Positions 62,501 to 64,000 of a stretch of 64,000 bases of DNA are shown piece by piece. Within the stretch, counting starts at the first letter, position 1, and each line of letters begins with the position of its first letter. Below the pieces are notes generated by a model. It was not told the DNA's origin and searched no databases. It was given only the letters and a program-made list of their open reading frames with translations. Origin of the DNA: Pteria penguin (lineage: Eukaryota; Mollusca; Bivalvia; Pterioida; Pteriidae); assembly GCA_035048485.1 (NCBI GenBank), contig CM068590.1, positions 8,049,329 through 8,113,328 on the forward strand. Direction: 5' to 3'. A program made the position numbers and the translations under genes.

Positions 62501-64000
62501 TCACCTTTCATGTGATACCACTTGTAGAATTCTATCTTTCGATCCCACAGAGTTATAACCCTTTTTTATTTGTAAACAAAGGAGATTTTCCCCTTGAAAC
62601 CCGTTTTTCTTTAATAAAGACCCTTAAACCCTACCAAACCCTATCAAATTTGGTATCAGTGGAAAGGTCTTGACCTCACCTTTCATGTGATACCACTTGT
62701 AGAATTCTATCTTTCGATCCCACAGAGTTATAACCCTTTTTTATTTGTAAACAAAGGAGATTTTCCCCTTGAAACCAGTTTTTCTTTAATAAAGACCCTT
62801 AAAACCTAACCAAACCCTCTCAAATTTCGAATCAGTGGAAAGGTCTTGACCTCACCTTTCATGTGATACCACTTGTAGAATTCTATCTTTCGATCCCACA
62901 GAGTTATAACCCTTTTTTATTTGTAAACAAAGGAGATTTTCCCCTTGAAACCCGTTTTTCTTTAATAAAGACCCTTAAACCCTACCAAACCCTATCAAAT
63001 TTGGTATCAGTGGAAAGGTCTTGACCTCACCTTTCATGTGATACCACTTGTAGAATTCTATCTTTCGATCCCACAGAGTTATAACCCTTTTTTATTTGTA
63101 AACAAAGGAGATTTTCCCCTTGAAACCCGTTTTTCTTTAATAAAGACCCTTAAACCCTACCAAACCCTATCAAATTTGGTATCAGTGGAAAGGTCTTGAC
63201 CTCACCTTTCATGTGATACCACTTGTAGAATTCTATCTTTCGATCCCACAGAGTTATAACCCTTTTTTATTTGTAAACAAAGGAGATTTTCCCCTTGAAA
63301 CCCGTTTTTCTTTAATAAAGACCCTTAAACCCTACCAAACCCTATCAAATTTTGTATCAGTGGAAAGGTCTTGACCTCACCTTTCATGTGATACCACTTG
63401 TAGAATTCTATCTTTCGATCCCACAGAGTTATAACCCTTTTTTATTTGTAAACAAAGGAGATTTTCCCCTTGAAACCCGTTTTTCTTTAATAAAGACCCT
63501 TAAACCCTACCAAACCCTATCAAATTTGGTATCAGTGGAAAGGTCTTGACCTCACCTTTCATGTGATACCACTTGTAGAATTCTATCTTTCGATCCCACA
63601 GAGTTATAACCCTTTTTTATTTGTAAACAAAGGAGATTTTCCTCTTGAAACCCGTTTTTCTTTAATAAAGACCCTTAAACCCTACCAAACCCTATCAAAT
63701 TTGGTATCAGTGGAAAGGTCTTGACCTCACCTTTCATGTGATACCACTTGTAGAATTCTATCTTTCGATCCCACAGAGTTATAACCCTTTTTTATTTGTA
63801 AACAAAGGAGATTTTCTTCTTGAAACCCGTTTTTCTTTAATAAAGACCCTTAAACCATACCAAACCCTATCAAATTTGGTATCAGTGGAAAGGTCTTGAC
63901 CTCACCTTTCATGTGATACCACTTGTAGAATTCTATCTTTCGATCCCACAGAGTTATAACCCTTTTTTTTGTAAACAAAGGAGATTTTCCCCTTGAAACC

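Larger units (their letters stand above)
53901..64000 (+). repeat. 175-bp satellite array, block 3c (most homogeneous)
   Basis: About 58 monomers. From roughly 54.9 to 61.1 kb neighbours are nearly identical over long runs. Differences are mostly CCCCTTG against CCTCTTG, one missing C (TTTTCCCTTG), or a shortened T-run. More varied monomers appear at 54.0-54.8 kb and again at 61-63 kb, for example AAACCAGTTTTTC with TTTCGAATCAG near 62775-62835. The array runs off the right edge. Confidence 0.95.

Overview
This is non-coding eukaryotic satellite DNA. About 52 of the 64 kb, roughly 295 monomers judged by length, is one AT-rich tandem satellite with a 175-base consensus monomer. Into it are set one small 127-base tandem array, one long LINE-type retrotransposon, two near-identical shorter LINE copies on the minus strand, and a 500-N assembly gap. 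I see no intact host gene, no tRNA or rRNA gene, no CRISPR array and no prokaryotic signal. The LINE open frames, poly(A) tails and target-site duplications show that the genome is eukaryotic. The LINE style (L1/Tx1-like reverse transcriptase), the IMPACT-type protein domain and the look of the 127-base repeat suggest a marine invertebrate, perhaps a bivalve mollusc. That species guess rests on memory and is weak.

Layout. 1-17928 is an older, more diverged part of the 175-base array with many 174-base monomers, interrupted by the gap at 15908-16407. 17929-18689 holds six units of an unrelated 127-base repeat. 18739-23810 is LINE A (plus strand), 5'-truncated, with a 35-A tail and a 15-base target-site duplication. 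Its first open frame is an IMPACT/YigZ-type domain and its second is a badly frameshifted endonuclease plus reverse transcriptase. 23811-32005 is satellite organised as a six-monomer higher-order repeat of about 1.04 kb, split by LINE B copy 1 (25670-28496, minus). LINE B copy 2 (32006-34971, minus) follows. 34972-64000 is the younger, more homogeneous array, moving from alternating dimers, through a recurring four-monomer phrase near 47-52 kb, to almost identical monomers from about 55 to 61 kb.

How the parts relate. The satellite is the substrate and the LINEs are passengers. Both LINE B copies share the same 5' truncation, the same monomer insertion point and an internal frameshift, so they probably derive from one insertion that was later amplified with its satellite surroundings. 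Each monomer carries a 45-base imperfect inverted repeat and a 10-base perfect palindrome. With the higher-order structure and the homogenisation gradient, this makes the array a reasonable but unproven candidate for centromeric or other heterochromatic satellite.

The observations most worth following up are the IMPACT-type domain sitting where a LINE ORF1 should be, the twin LINE B insertions with contradictory flank evidence, the higher-order repeat, and the conserved dyad in every monomer.
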